Of a stretch of 64,000 nucleotides of DNA, positions 40,586 through 52,457 are shown one piece after another; the first letter of the stretch is position 1; each line of letters begins with the position of its first letter. The stretch lies in contig NC_063160.1 in assembly GCF_020921035.1 (NCBI RefSeq), forward strand, positions 3,058,501 to 3,122,500, written 5' to 3'. Both the position numbers and the translations under genes were made by a program. The notes beneath the pieces were generated by a model. It did not search any database. It saw nothing but the letters and a program-made list of their open reading frames with translations, and was not told the DNA's origin. The stretch comes from Rhodamnia argentea. Its lineage: Eukaryota; Streptophyta; Magnoliopsida; Myrtales; Myrtaceae.

Positions 40586-42102
40586 AAAAAGGCTCACTTT
40601 GGCTTAGAAAATATTATAGAAAGTCTTAATGTTGGTTATCATTGCTATTTTGTCACCAATCTTGACCTTATGGATCTGTCTTCTGCTTTGATCTTCTAAT
40701 GTTACCATCATTGCTTGAGGATGGTGGGCTTCTGACAATACAACAATCTTTGGGGATGGTACAGACTTCTGATGGGAATTGAACTTTGCAATCCAACTTC
40801 TATGGGGAGTTTTCTTTATAGCTCAATCCCTTGGGAATTTACAAGAAAAATAACATACAAACATGTACATTCAAATTCTGAAGTATTTACAAATGAAAGC
40901 GGATCTTTTCCTGCTTGCATTACATGGATGGTACAACGGGCATTAACTTTACTTTTGATAGGCACTCTGCTTTCATAATCCTTTAAATTTTCTATGGGAT
41001 TAGGCCTTTGCTTATTTATTTATTTTTTTTGTGACAAATCTATTTCTTTTTTTTCTTTTATTATTATTTTTATACGAGAGTTGGCTGGCCTCGCTTTTTA
41101 TGATCCCATAAGCTTGAATTCCTACAACATTTTTCCATTTTACCTTCTCAGGAATTACAACGATGTACAAAAATTGTTAAGAGTATTTTTGTACTCTCTT
41201 CCCTTCTCTCTCGCCCGCCTCTCGTCGCCCCGCTTGTCCTGCTGCCGGTTGTCTCTACCGCCCGTTGTAGCCGCCACCTCTCGGTGAGTTCTCCTAGCCC
41301 ATTTTGCTTGCTCTTCGAGTCACAACCGAGGCTGCGAGATCTAGGGTCGTGACCACTACACTTGTGGTAGCCGTGCTGTAGCCACCGGATTTACAGCCAC
41401 TGCCTAACATTTGGGTTCACGGCCTCATGTCATGACTATTGCTGGACTGAGCGATCGGCATATTATTGTCGTCTGGCCCTGCATTTGACTTTTAAAAATT
41501 GCTCAGTGATTTGTTTGTTCGGTCTAATAATTGAGCATTTGCAAGAAATGATGAAAATCTTGTAATACTGATTTATGTCTTTTGCTCAGAGTGTTACAGC
41601 GGAGTGGGATCAACTTAAGGAGAAGCAAGCGTGCTGAGGGGACCTTTGCCGTGTTTAGTTAGATTGACTTTATTGAACTTTATCATTATGCTGTCGAATA
41701 TATCAATGTAGTGACATTTTATCGAGCTTCTTCATATCTCGTCGAGTGAAATTATGAATTTTTGAACTTTATATTCTAATTTTCACATAAGAAGACAATC
41801 ACATTCTAATACCAATTAAAAATATGAACCGTATCTAAAGCGACAAAAATAAAAATATCTCCTTCCACTCCTGGTCCAAAAAATAAACTTAACGGGACAA
41901 AAAATTATCAAGGGCGACACACTTTCATTGCCTTTTGTGCTTAGTTGGCCTAAAAATTAACCTAAGGTGAGCATTCTTTGGTCCACGAAGGCTTGACAAA
42001 CACGACCAATTTTTGTTGCCTTTGGGGTTCAAAGACGATAGAAGTTATTGTTTGCCGCCTTTTGTACTAAAGGCTCGTCATTTCCAAATCTGAAGGTGTC
42101 GT
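40586..42102. other. Intergenic with third repeat copy
   Basis: No gene recognised. About 41480-42050 is a diverged copy of the repeat found at 44600-45010 and 53115-53530: shared 'tgcatttgacttttaaa', 'gtgcttagttggcctaaaaa' and 'ttaacctaaggtgagcat'. Bases 41205-41440 are GC-rich and non-coding. Confidence 0.5.
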
Positions 42103-43118
42103 GGGCGTGAATGATAACTATTTTATTTCTCTATTTATGTTCCAAATCTATTTCGAGAATAGATTTAGAATAGAAATCTGTTTAGTAATGTAATTTTGTT
42201 TTTCTATTTTTGGAACAAAAATTTGTGCCATAAATTGGTTTGGAATAGAAATGAGAAGTTAAAATTTTTAACTTCTTTGTTTTTGGAACATAAATGAGAA
42301 ATAAATATTCTTCTCATTGCTCACTTCCTCTCTCTTGCATCTCGATCGCCGATCGCTAATCCACTAATCGCCGGTCCGCTATCCCTATGTTTGAAGGTCG
42401 CCGATCCCTTTGTCCACGGTTTGTCAATCACCAGTCGTCTATCCCTCGGTCCGTTGGCCACTAGTCACCAATCGTTGGTCCACCATCCCTCGATTCTCCT
42501 GTTGCTAGTTCGTCGGTCCCTCTATTCGCCGTACGCCACCCTCGGTTCGTTGGTCACTGGTTTGCCGACTTGCTGGCCACCGGTCACCAATAGCCTCGCG
42601 TACGTCCCTCGCCTAGGCGGTCACCGGTCCACCGTCCCTCGATTTGTCGGTCGCCCGATTCATCAGCCCCCCACTTGCTAGTTTCTAGGTCTGCCATCCG
42701 CTAGCCGTCGGTTCGCAGTTCACTAGTCCGCCATGCCTCGATTCGCGGGTCTAACATCCACCGGTCACCGATCCTTCGTCCCTCGGTTCGCCGATTCACT
42801 AATGTCCTTCGATCTGTCGCTCTTTGGTCCACCATTTGCCGGTTGTCGCTTTGCTGGTTCGTCGATCTGCCGGCCCCCGATTGTTGGTTTGCTAGTCCAC
42901 CGTCTTTCGGCCACCAATCGCCGATTCGCCATCCCTCGGTTTGCCGATCGTCGGCCCCTGGTCCGCCGATCGTCGGCGACCTTGCAAATTTTATCTTGTT
43001 ATCAAACAAATTTCCATTCCGAAAACAAAAATATTGTGTCATTATCCAACGTGTTTATCTACTTAGAAACATGTCTAGAAATTGATTTTAGAAACAAAAT
43101 GGTTATCATTCGTGCCCC
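42103..43118. mobile_element. Inverted-repeat element with minisatellite core
   Basis: The left end 'gggcgtgaatgataactatt' matches the right end reversed ('gggcacgaatgataaccatt'), and the arms stay similar for roughly 100 bases. The core (about 42345-42975) is a degenerate tandem array based on 'tcgccggtccgccatccctcggt' words of about 20-25 bases. It has no real coding capacity; the long ORFs in it come from the repeat. Target duplications are not clean. A second, truncated left arm follows at about 43325-43470. Confidence 0.65.
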
Positions 43119-43884
43119 TTGTTGTCGTCAATGGCAACGAAACGAATCTTGCATGGAGGTTATCACACTCTATAAGGATGAGCTCGACATTGACACTAGC
43201 TCCACTATTATGATAAAGAGGCTCATAAATGAGAGGGAGGGGTTGTAACATCCATCAGTGGGGCTTACGATGGCAACTATATAGGTATGTTTGCCAACTA
43301 TATGATGGTTGGAGATGCGTATTAGGTTTGGAATAAAAATGAGAAGTTAAAATTTTCGGTTTCTCTGTTTCTAGAGCAAAAATAAGAAATTAGAATTCTT
43401 CTCATTGCTCACTATCTCACTCTTGCATCCCGATTACCGGTCCCAAGGTTAGAAGGTCACCGGCCCAAAGAAAATATTAAGCAAAAAAAAAAAAAGAATT
43501 TGAGAAGTCCACCATTTGCTTCCAAAATTGAAATATCAAAATATTATCTAAGTTTAAAAACTTATGAAAAGTTATATTCCATTATGTATATCCATGGATA
43601 TATAAATTTAAAGACTTTTTTTAAATATTTGGGGTACTTTGCATAATTTGTTTTGGTTTTGGTCAACACATATTTTGAGGGTAAAGTATAAAAAAACTCG
43701 TAAATACATTTCATTGGCACAAATTCAGTCCTAAAACATTTCAATTGGGCTAATTTAATCCTAAACCTTTGAATATTGATATCAATCTAGGGCTGAAAAT
43801 TTCTGATGTGGATGCCGACGTCTTACGTGGCATGATCGGCACCGAAGTAGACATTTTCTTTTCATAATTATTTATTTATTATTT
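43119..43884. other. Repeat-derived intergenic DNA
   Basis: Contains a fragment of the 'gccaactatatgatggttgg' unit also seen in the flanking direct repeats, a truncated foldback arm (43325-43470), and at 43690-43860 a left arm of the type found in the BAHD intron element ('ggcacaaattcagtcctaaa'). Confidence 0.4.
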
Positions 43885-45541
43885 ATTTTTTCTTTCCCTT
43901 TTCCTTCCGCTAGTGGCTGGTAGCCAACAAGGGCTAGCCTTGCTTGGGTGTGGGTCGCCCTCACCCGCCATAGGCGAGGTTTGGACACACCAAGTCACGC
44001 TTGGGCGAGGGCGAGTGCCCGTGAGGTCCCCCTCGCCGGATCCGGCATGACTTGACCTAGTTAGGCGCTTTTCACCAAATCAATTGTGATGGCCAACCTC
44101 ATGATGCTAATTAGAGAGAATTACAACAATTGGAGGGCCTTGAGTCGACCAGGTTAATTTGGGTCAATAGGGTTGGACCCAAACCGACTTGACACATTGG
44201 GTCGAACCACTTTTATGGCCCATTTGGATGAAACACCCCAGCCCAATAGCAAAAATTAGAGTGACTTTAGATAATTGGAGGACCTTAGGTCAACCCAGGC
44301 CGACGCAAGTGGGCTCAATCCATTGGGCTAAAATCCAATAGGGTCATCGGCTCGGTATGCTGAATCTCCAACCCATTCAACCCAAAATGGCCGCCGCTCA
44401 CTTTATTACCAAATTGCCACTCATCACAAATTACCAAAATACCATGCCAACTCATCAATCTTTGTGACGCCCAATCTTAATCCATTGCTCATTAAATCTA
44501 AGTCATAGAAGACTCCATGTCACCCATTCCTATACATTTTAAGAGCCAATCGATAGACCATGTATTGGGCAAGGATTTTAAACCCAAAATCTCGCCCCGC
44601 ATTGACTTTTAAATATCGTTTAGTTATTTGTTTGTTTGGTTTAATATTTAAGCATACACAATACCTGAAAAATATATTATTTCATTTGATATAGTGAAAT
44701 TATTTAGCGAACTTATTCATGTTTGACAGTGAAATACTAAATTTTCGAATTGTATAATCTGATTTTCAAATATGAAATTAATAAACGACAATCACATACT
44801 AATTCCAATCAATAAGAACAAACCGTAAGTAAAGCGGAAAAAATAAAAATATCTTTTTCCATAGCTACTCCAAAAAATAAACCTAACTCAACAAAAAATG
44901 AGTCAAAGGAGACGAATTTTCGTTATCTTTTGTGCTTAGTTGGCCTAAAAATTAACCTAAGGTGACCATTTTTTGGGCCTCAAAGACTTGATAAACGTGA
45001 CCAATTTTTAATGTAATGTATGATTTTGCTAAGACGCGTAATATTTATCCTGATTTTGGTAAAAAATTCTCTTTTAATATATTATATGATTTTTTTCTAC
45101 GATGAACTGTATGTTACCCGCAAATTTGGGACTAGCTCCACCGTTGCCATAAAAACTCAAGAATGTTTGTGTATGAATGAGTGAGAGAGAAGAGAGAGAG
45201 AGGATCTAACGACCATTGGTAGGTTGGACAATGACAATGGAATTATATTAATATGTTTGTCAACCATGTGGTGGTTGGATGTGCGTAATGTTTATCTTCA
45301 TTTTGTTAAAATAATTTTTTTCAGTAAACTATTCGATTTTTTCTAGTGTGAACTGTATGATTGTTTCTACTATTTTACTTTATGCCAGGCGGTACATTGA
45401 ATGTGTACCTTCGCCGAATGGAAGGTGAAGGTTCAATTTAGAAACCAAATGTTTATGCTTGTGGGAATAGAGAGAGACAAAATCATCCGCAAAAACTGGT
45501 GCGCAAGAAGCGGATGAGCAACGTGCAATCGTGCATACCAA
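43885..45541. repeat. Long direct repeat, copy A
   Basis: Matches copy B (52458-54532) in the same orientation over most of its length: GC-rich core 'ggtcgccctcacccgccata', then 'gtgctaattagagagaatt'-type text, then 'tttgtttggtttaatattta', then a shared end reading 'actggtgcgcaagaagcgg'. Relative to A, copy B lacks about 38 bases after 'aagagcca' and has two extra tandem units near its end. It is non-coding and probably a non-autonomous transposon. Confidence 0.8.
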
Positions 45542-45649
45542 TTTTGTTTACCAAACCTGAAAAAAAAATTACAAAAAATTGTCCATGCCAACGTCCAATC
45601 AATGATTGAAGAGCGATCCTTTGAAGACCTGTCCAACGGCTAATTTGGA

Positions 45650-46115
45650 GGTGAAAGGTTATAAAAGAAAGATCCATGGTGACCATAAGAGAGAGACTAG
45701 AATATATAATTCCAAAGTGCTTAAGTTGTTCAGATTCACATACTTGTTCTCGAGAGCTAAACGTCTTATCTTTGAGAGGTTACGTAAAATTGATTAAAAG
45801 CGATATCTCTTGTAACCTCCATTAATTCATAAAGCGGAATCCAGTCAATCGGCTGTCATCGTGGGAGAATGGACGTAGGTTTGCCAAGCCGCACCACTAT
45901 AAACATTGCATGCAATTATCTTTTTCTCTAAACTCTTCTTACCGAGTTTAGTTCATTTGCACGCCATTTTACCGATCCTATTCGGTTTGCGTTTTGAAAC
46001 TATTTAATTTCCCGATTGAGGTTTAAAATTGTTCCGAATCACTTATTCACCTCCCTTTAGGTGATATTGTTAGATACAACAGTATTATCCTTGAAATAAA
46101 ATCGGAGGCCTGATT
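45650..46115 (+). mobile_element. Copia-type LTR fragment
   Basis: Wording such as 'agaatggacgtaggtttgcc', 'aagccgcaccactataaac' and 'cacctccctttaggtg' is typical of the R/U5 end and downstream leader of plant copia LTRs. No matching second LTR or coding region follows. Ends are approximate. Confidence 0.5.
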
Positions 46116-46473
46116 GGCACACCTTTTCCCAAGTGGATCCGCGTCATATTAAGACCATTGCATACATCTCATGCACTCATGCGTACATTTGCATTTATTT
46201 CTACAATTTCAAGTTACAAAGGAGACCCCGAAAGGAAGAAGGACAACCTTGGATCGATTCCATATAAGTTCACAAGGTGAAACATATTCGTTCCAAGGTA
46301 CATTTGTCACATCATATACTTACCAAAAGTGTTAACCTTTTTTTGCAGAGAAACACCCAAGATTTGGGGAAGCACATGCAAAGGCTGATTGGGATCATTG
46401 TCATGGAAACATAAGCTGGCGACGGAACATGTAAGTAAAACATTCCACTTTATTCTGGAAATCGAAATCACTC
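46116..46473. other. 3' flank of polyketide synthase gene
   Basis: No gene recognised; probably holds the 3' untranslated region of the minus-strand polyketide synthase gene. Confidence 0.4.
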
Positions 46474-47785
46474 TTAGAACTTAGAAATCAACCTTGGATA
46501 GACCCTTAGTCCCTGCCCTTCCGGCGATGGCAGGGGCAAACTACGTAGAACGACGGTCTCGATGGTGATTCCCGGGCCGAACCCCAAGAGCACCCCAAAC
46601 TCGAGCCCATCTCCTGTCGTGGCCTTCCCTGCCTCAGTGGATCTCTTCCTCATTTCATTCAAAATGAAGGGCACGGTCGCGCTCATCATGTTCCCGTACT
46701 CTTCCAGCACATGCCTCGCAGCTCTCGTCCTCTCTTTCGTCAGCCCAAGCGTCTCTTCCACCTCGTCAAGAACCTTCCAGCCTCCCGGGTGCACGACCCA
46801 AAAGATGGAGTTCCAATCACTAACGACGCCACCCTCGGTGGCCGAGCTAAAAGCCTTGACCAAGCATGCCTCCAGGGTGGAGCAAATCAATCTGGGCACC
46901 TCCCGCGCTAGACATACGGTGATGCCATGCTCCCTATACTGGCCTCCGATTGCTCCGCCGGTGCCTGGGATGAGCGTCTGTGAAGCGGAGATGATTTGGA
47001 AAAGGGGCCGTTCACCAGTCGTGCCTGGTGGAGCGACTCCGATAATCATAGCCGCTGCACCATCGCCCAAGATCGCGCTGTTCAGTAACTCCACACGATC
47101 TTCTCCTCGAGGTGGTTGAAATAGAAGGCAAGTTGACTCAACCCAAACAGCAAGGATCCGTGCCCTGGGGTTATTCTCAGCTATGTCCTTGGCAATGCGG
47201 AGGACGGTTCCGGATCCCTGGCAGCCAAGGTTGTAGAGCATGAGCCTGTTGATGGAAGGCGGGAGGTCAAGGAGCTTGGCAAGTTTTGCGTCTGCGCCGG
47301 GCATGTCCACCCCTGACATGGAGCAGAAGATGAGGTGGCTGATGGCCGATTTGGACTCACCCCACTCACCAATGGCCTTGATCGCTGCTTCGAACCCCAG
47401 TTTTGGGTGCATGTCGGTTGCCAGATCTTGACGTTGGTTAAGCGAGGCGGCACCGGAAGAGGTCATGCCCGGGTTTTGCTTCAAGATATCTTCTGTCAAG
47501 AGGAAATAACGCTTCTTTATGCTAGATTTCTTACCTGCAATTGAAGATAGGATCAGTCTAGAAGGGAAAGAAACGTATCTTTTTTTCCCTAATGCTCTCA
47601 GTTGTGTGGAGAACAAAGCTTCACTTACATAAGCGAGTGAACCTCTCCTTGAGATCTGTCAAATGCTCAGAATTTGTGACCCCAAAGAGAAAGTCAGGAT
47701 AGTCATCCTGAAATATACAGTTTGAAGGATTGGCGGTGCCGATGGCAAGAATTGCTGCTGGAACTTTGCAGTCTGAAGAACCCAT
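46474..47785 (-). CDS. Type III polyketide synthase, divergent active site
   Basis: Chalcone-synthase-superfamily enzyme that should extend a CoA starter with malonyl-CoA. Exon 1 is 47785-47629 and exon 2 is 47534-46474. The single intron splits a Cys codon (Cys53) after its first base, the classic CHS position. Total 405 residues, slightly longer than CHS because of a C-terminal tail. The catalytic triad is intact: Cys157 (YNLGCQGSG), His301 (VVHPGG), Asn334 (EYGNM). GFGPG is present. By alignment to alfalfa CHS2 (CHS residue first) the pocket differs: T132 is Met125, V196 is Leu189, T197 is Leu190, G211 is Asn204, L214-F215 is Ile207-Leu208, F265 is Val259 and S338 is Met336. It is therefore unlikely to make chalcone. 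No stop or frameshift was seen. Starter and product are unknown. Confidence 0.93.
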
Positions 47786-47857
47786 CGTTCGTTACCAATG
47801 GTAAGAAGGAGGAGTAGGAGGAAAGATTCTGCGAGAATTGAGTTCGAGCGGGGGATC

Positions 47858-47865
47858 CTTTTATA
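47858..47865 (-). promoter_or_regulatory. TATA box of polyketide synthase gene
   Basis: The minus strand reads CTATAAAAGG around here, close to consensus, about 75 bases before the start codon. This supports a functional promoter and a short leader of about 40-50 bases. Confidence 0.7.
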
Positions 47866-47883
47866 GAGGTAAGTGTAGGCATG

Positions 47884-47889
47884 CACGTG
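47884..47889. promoter_or_regulatory. G-box (CACGTG) upstream of polyketide synthase
   Basis: A palindromic CACGTG lies about 20 bases upstream of the TATA box. G-boxes bind bZIP/bHLH factors and are common in light- and stress-responsive chalcone-synthase-family promoters. Function here is inferred from position. Confidence 0.5.
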
Positions 47890-48009
47890 CTTTGCATGGG
47901 AGGCTAATTCCTGATTAAGACAAAATGATGTTGAAGATAAACTCGGCAGAGCTTATAGCCTGCATTCTTCGCTCTTTCTCTCAGTCTCTCGCTCGCTGAT
48001 CACTCCGCC

Positions 48010-51000
48010 TATTTGTGTCTGCACAAAATGTTCAACGGAGGAAGTTCAATTCTGTTTAAATGTACAAGAACCGATGGAGCATGGATTTTCTTTGCGAAGC
48101 CGTCAACTAGCAGTCCATGGGAGTCTCGGTAAACCCCAGTTACAGCTCCCATCCGTGATTCTCCGCACCAAGATCCATCAACGTTTAACTTCCAAGACCC
48201 TTTGGGCGGTGGGATCCAACGATCTGGAGGTAAACTTCCTTCACAAGCTCGTTTTCCTGTACTGGGATTCCATTTTGCGAAGATTTTTTGTGAGTTTAAC
48301 ACTTCTTCGATGAGGTGGCTCGGGTTCGGCTTATGGTTACGAAACACCACAGCGTTCCTTTCCTTCCAAATTGACCACAGTGTGCTGGCGAAGAGAGATC
48401 TCTCGGAGGGGTCGGCTCGGGAAGTTAGTTTCTCTAAAACCCTTTTCTCGATTCTAGTTACTCTTGTTGGGGAGGTGTCACAATTGAGCCAAAAATCTGA
48501 CCATATATTTTTTGTCCAGTCACATAGGATGATAAGGTGTTCAGGAGATTCTGGGGCTAGCCGACAGACCAGACAAAGCGAATCAGGTGCCATTTTCCTT
48601 CTATAAAGGTTTTCCTTAGTTGATAATGCATTGTTGCAAACACTCCAAAGGAAGAACCTTATCTTCGAGTAGTGTGAATCTGCCATATTTGTGGTCCATA
48701 AAACTCTAGGAGGCTTGTATGACGGTGACGCCTGGTTGGCGTTAGGAGGTTTGACCAGGGAACATAGGCTGTTATAACCGCTTTTAACTGAGTAGCACCC
48801 TGTCTTGTTTCCAGTCCATATCAACTTGTCTGTCGTTGGATTAGTGCTGAGTGGAGTTGAAAGTATCTCTCACACCACATCCTCATCGAAGAGTCCAATT
48901 ACCTTCTGGGTGTTCCACTCTTTAGTCTCCTGGTTAATCAGTTCCTCAACAAGTTGGGGTCAGTTAAGTTTGCCGGACCACCAATTCGACCTATAGGTAA
49001 CCACTTGTCTTCCCTAACTTTAATTCTCTTTCCGTCTCCCACTAGCCATCTCACTTCCGGCTCAATCGCCTCCCTACCCACCAACAAACTTTGCCACCCC
49101 CAAGAAGGGCGGTGGCCCTCATTTGCTTGCCAAAAGTCCCCTTGCGGGAAATAGATCCCTTTCACCAGTTGGCTCCACAAGGCATTCGGTTCTTGTATTA
49201 GGCACCAAGCCTGTCTCCCGAGCATTGCCTTATTGAAGGCAACAAGATCTTTGAAACCTAAACCTCCCGAGTCTTTCCTAGTCTTCAAAGTTTCCCATTT
49301 CCTCCAGTGGATTCCTCCTTTAGCTGCATTTTGTTTCCACCAAAAGGATGCAATTCTCTCCTCAATCGACTTGCAAATCGAAATGGGGATCTTAAAGATC
49401 GACATTGCATACTGTGGTAAAGCCTGAACAACTGTTTTGATAAGAGTCTCTTTTCCCGCCTTTGTGATTAGTTTTTCCTTCCACCCATCAAGTTTCATGT
49501 TGACTCTTGCTAGGACCCAAGCAAACATTTGTTTCTTTGATTGCCCCCAGTTAGAAGGAATTCCTAAATACTTGCCAGTCCTGTGTATGATTGGGACTCT
49601 CAGCTCGCCTGCCATATTCCTCTTCAATTGATCGGGGCAGCCATTGCTAAAAAAGACCCCAAACTTGTTTAAATTAATGGCTTGTCCCGATGCATAACAA
49701 TATTGGTTCAGGGTATTTGACACATTTTGGCATTCCCCGACCGTCTCATCCAAGAGGAAAATGGCATCATCAGCAAATAAAAGGTGAGATAATGTCGGGC
49801 ACCACCTATTCAATTTAATACCTCCGATGCTGCCATCCCCTATTGCCTTGTTCATTAAAGAGGATAGTACGTTGGCCAGAATGATGAATAAATGAGGTAA
49901 AAGTGGGTCCCCTTGCCTGATCCCTAGGGAGGGTTGGAACTGTTGAAGAGATTGCCCATTAACTCTCACACTAAAGGAGACTGTGGATATGCATTGTTTA
50001 ACCAACTTTTCCCAGTTGTCACAGAAGCCCTTTCTCAGCATGCATTCACATAAAAAGTCCCATTCCACTCTATCATATGCTTTTTGCATGTCCAATTTGA
50101 GGATCGCTTGGAATTTCCCCTCTTTTCCTGATACGCAGCTGATGAAGCACCTCCTGCACTATTAGGATATTATCTTGAATCTGCCTACCTCTCACAAAGG
50201 CACTTTGCTCCAAAGCTATGAGTTCGGGAAGCCATGGTTTGAGACTGTTGACCATGACTTTCGAGATAATCTTGTAGCTGAAATTGCATAGACTTATAGG
50301 CCTGTATTGTGCGATACTCTCTGGATGCGCTACCTTCGATATTAGAACAATATGTGTTTTGTTTAGACTCGGGTTGAACGTACCTGAAGTGAAGAAGTTA
50401 TCCACCATTCGGTAAACATCATGCTGAATATCCTCCCAGTAGTTTTGGTAGAATTGCCCATTAAGACCATCTGGACTTCGTGCCTAAGTTGCTCCCATTT
50501 GAAAGACCACTTCCCTAACTTCCTCCATCGTCACTTTTTTCAATAATGCCACATTCATTTCATCTTTTACTAGGCGCGGGCATTGATCTAACACAGGCTG
50601 AAAATTCCTGGGACCCATGGTGGCATATAAAGACTGGTAAAATTGGTTTATGTGTAGCTTCAGCACTGTGGGGTCTTGACACCAACCTTGGTCATCCAAT
50701 CTCAACATTGAAATCCTGCTGCGTTGCCTGCGTTGGACCGTAGTGGCATGGAAAAATTGTGTTCCTGTCCCCCCATCTTAGCCAACTAATTCGGGATCTC
50801 ATACTCCAATACATGTCTTCCCACCTCCATAGTTTATCTATATGCTCTTTGATACGTTCGATCTCCATCCTACTCCCATCAATGCTAGGGCAGTTTGTCA
50901 GCTCAGTAAGCTTCCTATTCAAGAGTCCAATTTGATGGTTAGCATTAGAGAACTTCTTTCTATTCCATTCCACCAACGGGCCCCACTTTTCTCGATTTCC

Positions 51001-51830
51001 TCACAATGTCTACCTGATTGTTGTCTTGATCCTTCCAAGCGCCTTTGACAATATCAGCGCATTCTGGATCATCTAGCCAATATGCCTCGAATCGAAACTC
51101 CTTCTTTCCTTTGACAGGCGACGGGTGTAAAGAGAGAAGAGTAGGGCTATGATCAGACCCAATAGCCGGCAAGGCGTAGGCCTCCGCATTAGCAAACAAA
51201 ACCCTCCAATCGCTGCTACATACGGCTCTATCCAGTCTCTTCCTTACTAAAGCTTCCCCTTCTCTATTGTTAGCCCACGTGTAGGCACACCCCTTGCTTT
51301 CAATATCCATGAGGGAACAGTCAGTCAACATCTCCTAAAAAGCCACCAAACTATAGTTATCTGCCTCTCTTCTCCCAACTTTCTCCCAGTGAAATAGAAC
51401 CTCATTGAAGTCTCCCATACAAATCCATGGTAGACTGTTACTCTGGTGTATAGACCGTAACTTCTGCCATAGGCGAAAATGCTCTTGGTAAATGGTAGGC
51501 ATGAAGGTAATTCGCATTGTAATACCACTACTGGGGTCCCTTCATGTGATATCTATAAACTCCTCCAAACTTTCCTCCACTCCTGCTGACACCTCCTCGT
51601 CCCACATGACAACTAGTTGCCCGAAAATTCCAATTGGGTGGACAGTGAAAGACTTCTGAAACTGAAGCTGATTTCTAACTCTATCTACTACTTGTCTTTT
51701 ATTTTTTGTCTCCATTAAAAACACTACACTTGGTCTATCTTGAGCCACAATGGCTCGGAGGTGCTGGAATGTCAGGGCAGATCCCAGTCCCTGACAATTC
51801 CAGCTCAAAACTTCCATCTATCCCCCGGTA
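48010..51830 (-). mobile_element. LINE (L1-type) retrotransposon, degraded
   Basis: Minus-strand non-LTR element. The endonuclease domain starts at 51817 (MEVLSWNCQGLGS) with later PWICMGDFNEVL and GSDHSPTLL. Reverse transcriptase runs over 50408-48938 (QYRPISLCNFSYKIISKV; FMDMQKAYDRVEWDFL; LGIRQGDPL; HLLFADDAIFLL). A zinc-binding region (CLVCRLAPESPEHLI) and the start of an RNase H domain (WKLNVDGSW) follow at 48824-48080. ORF2 is split by several frameshifts and stops, and RNase H ends abruptly, so the element is dead and 3'-truncated. It stops roughly 150-220 bases upstream of the polyketide synthase TATA box. Remains of ORF1 or a leader may extend to about 52380. Confidence 0.9.
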
Positions 51831-52457
51831 GTCCCTTCCTGATTGGGTTGCACACCATGTTCTCTGCTTTCCACTCTTTTTTCATGGTATAAAGGAATGC
51901 CTGGAAGTTGACATTAGGCATAGTGTGGAGTAGCCCCAACAGAGTAAGGTTGCATTCTTACATTTTTTTCCTTCAGGAATTTCCTCAAACACCTTGGGTA
52001 CATCATCTTCTGTCCACAATCTTCCCATTCTTCTTCATAGTACAACCATTCTTTGCTCTCTTTTTATTGCACTAACCATGAATCCTCTTATCTCATTGTT
52101 TCAGGAAGGATCCCCAGCACCAAATCAGAGTAAGAAGTTCGTTACCCGTCATGGACAATGGGCCAAGCTGAGATGCTATCAAGACCATCGCCTGTACATA
52201 ATCTAATCACCATCAAGCAACCCAGAGCAACATAGAGCAGCATGTCAAGCACAGAGGAACAGCTTACGGAGTAAATAGAGGGTGAGACTTATGGATGAAG
52301 GGAACTCTAGGTGCAAAACGCGACCCAGGAGCAACAATGTCTCTAAAATTTGGTTTAATCTTGAAGATTGGGGCTAGGGATTGATTGTGTATTTGGTATT
52401 GGAATGGAGGTGAGGAATGAGAAGAACATTCGCATTGCACCATGGTTTGGGTTGAGT
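51831..52457. other. Possible LINE 5' region
   Basis: No clear coding region. It lies immediately 5' of the LINE endonuclease on the minus strand and may hold ORF1 or leader remnants. The reversed strand near 52375 reads 'ccctagccccaatcttcaag', typical of plant transcript leaders. Confidence 0.3.

Noticed and set aside
42103-43118. Target-site duplication 'gtgtcgt'/'gttgtcgt'
   Set aside because: The two words are not at the same distance from the element ends and differ by an indel, so I do not claim it.
42733-43248. 171-codon plus-strand ORF
   Set aside because: Its Arg/Ser/Pro-rich sequence comes from the degenerate minisatellite core and continues into the element arm.
46562-47119. 185-codon plus-strand ORF
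   Set aside because: It lies antisense to the conserved second exon of the polyketide synthase; its openness reflects codon use of the real gene.
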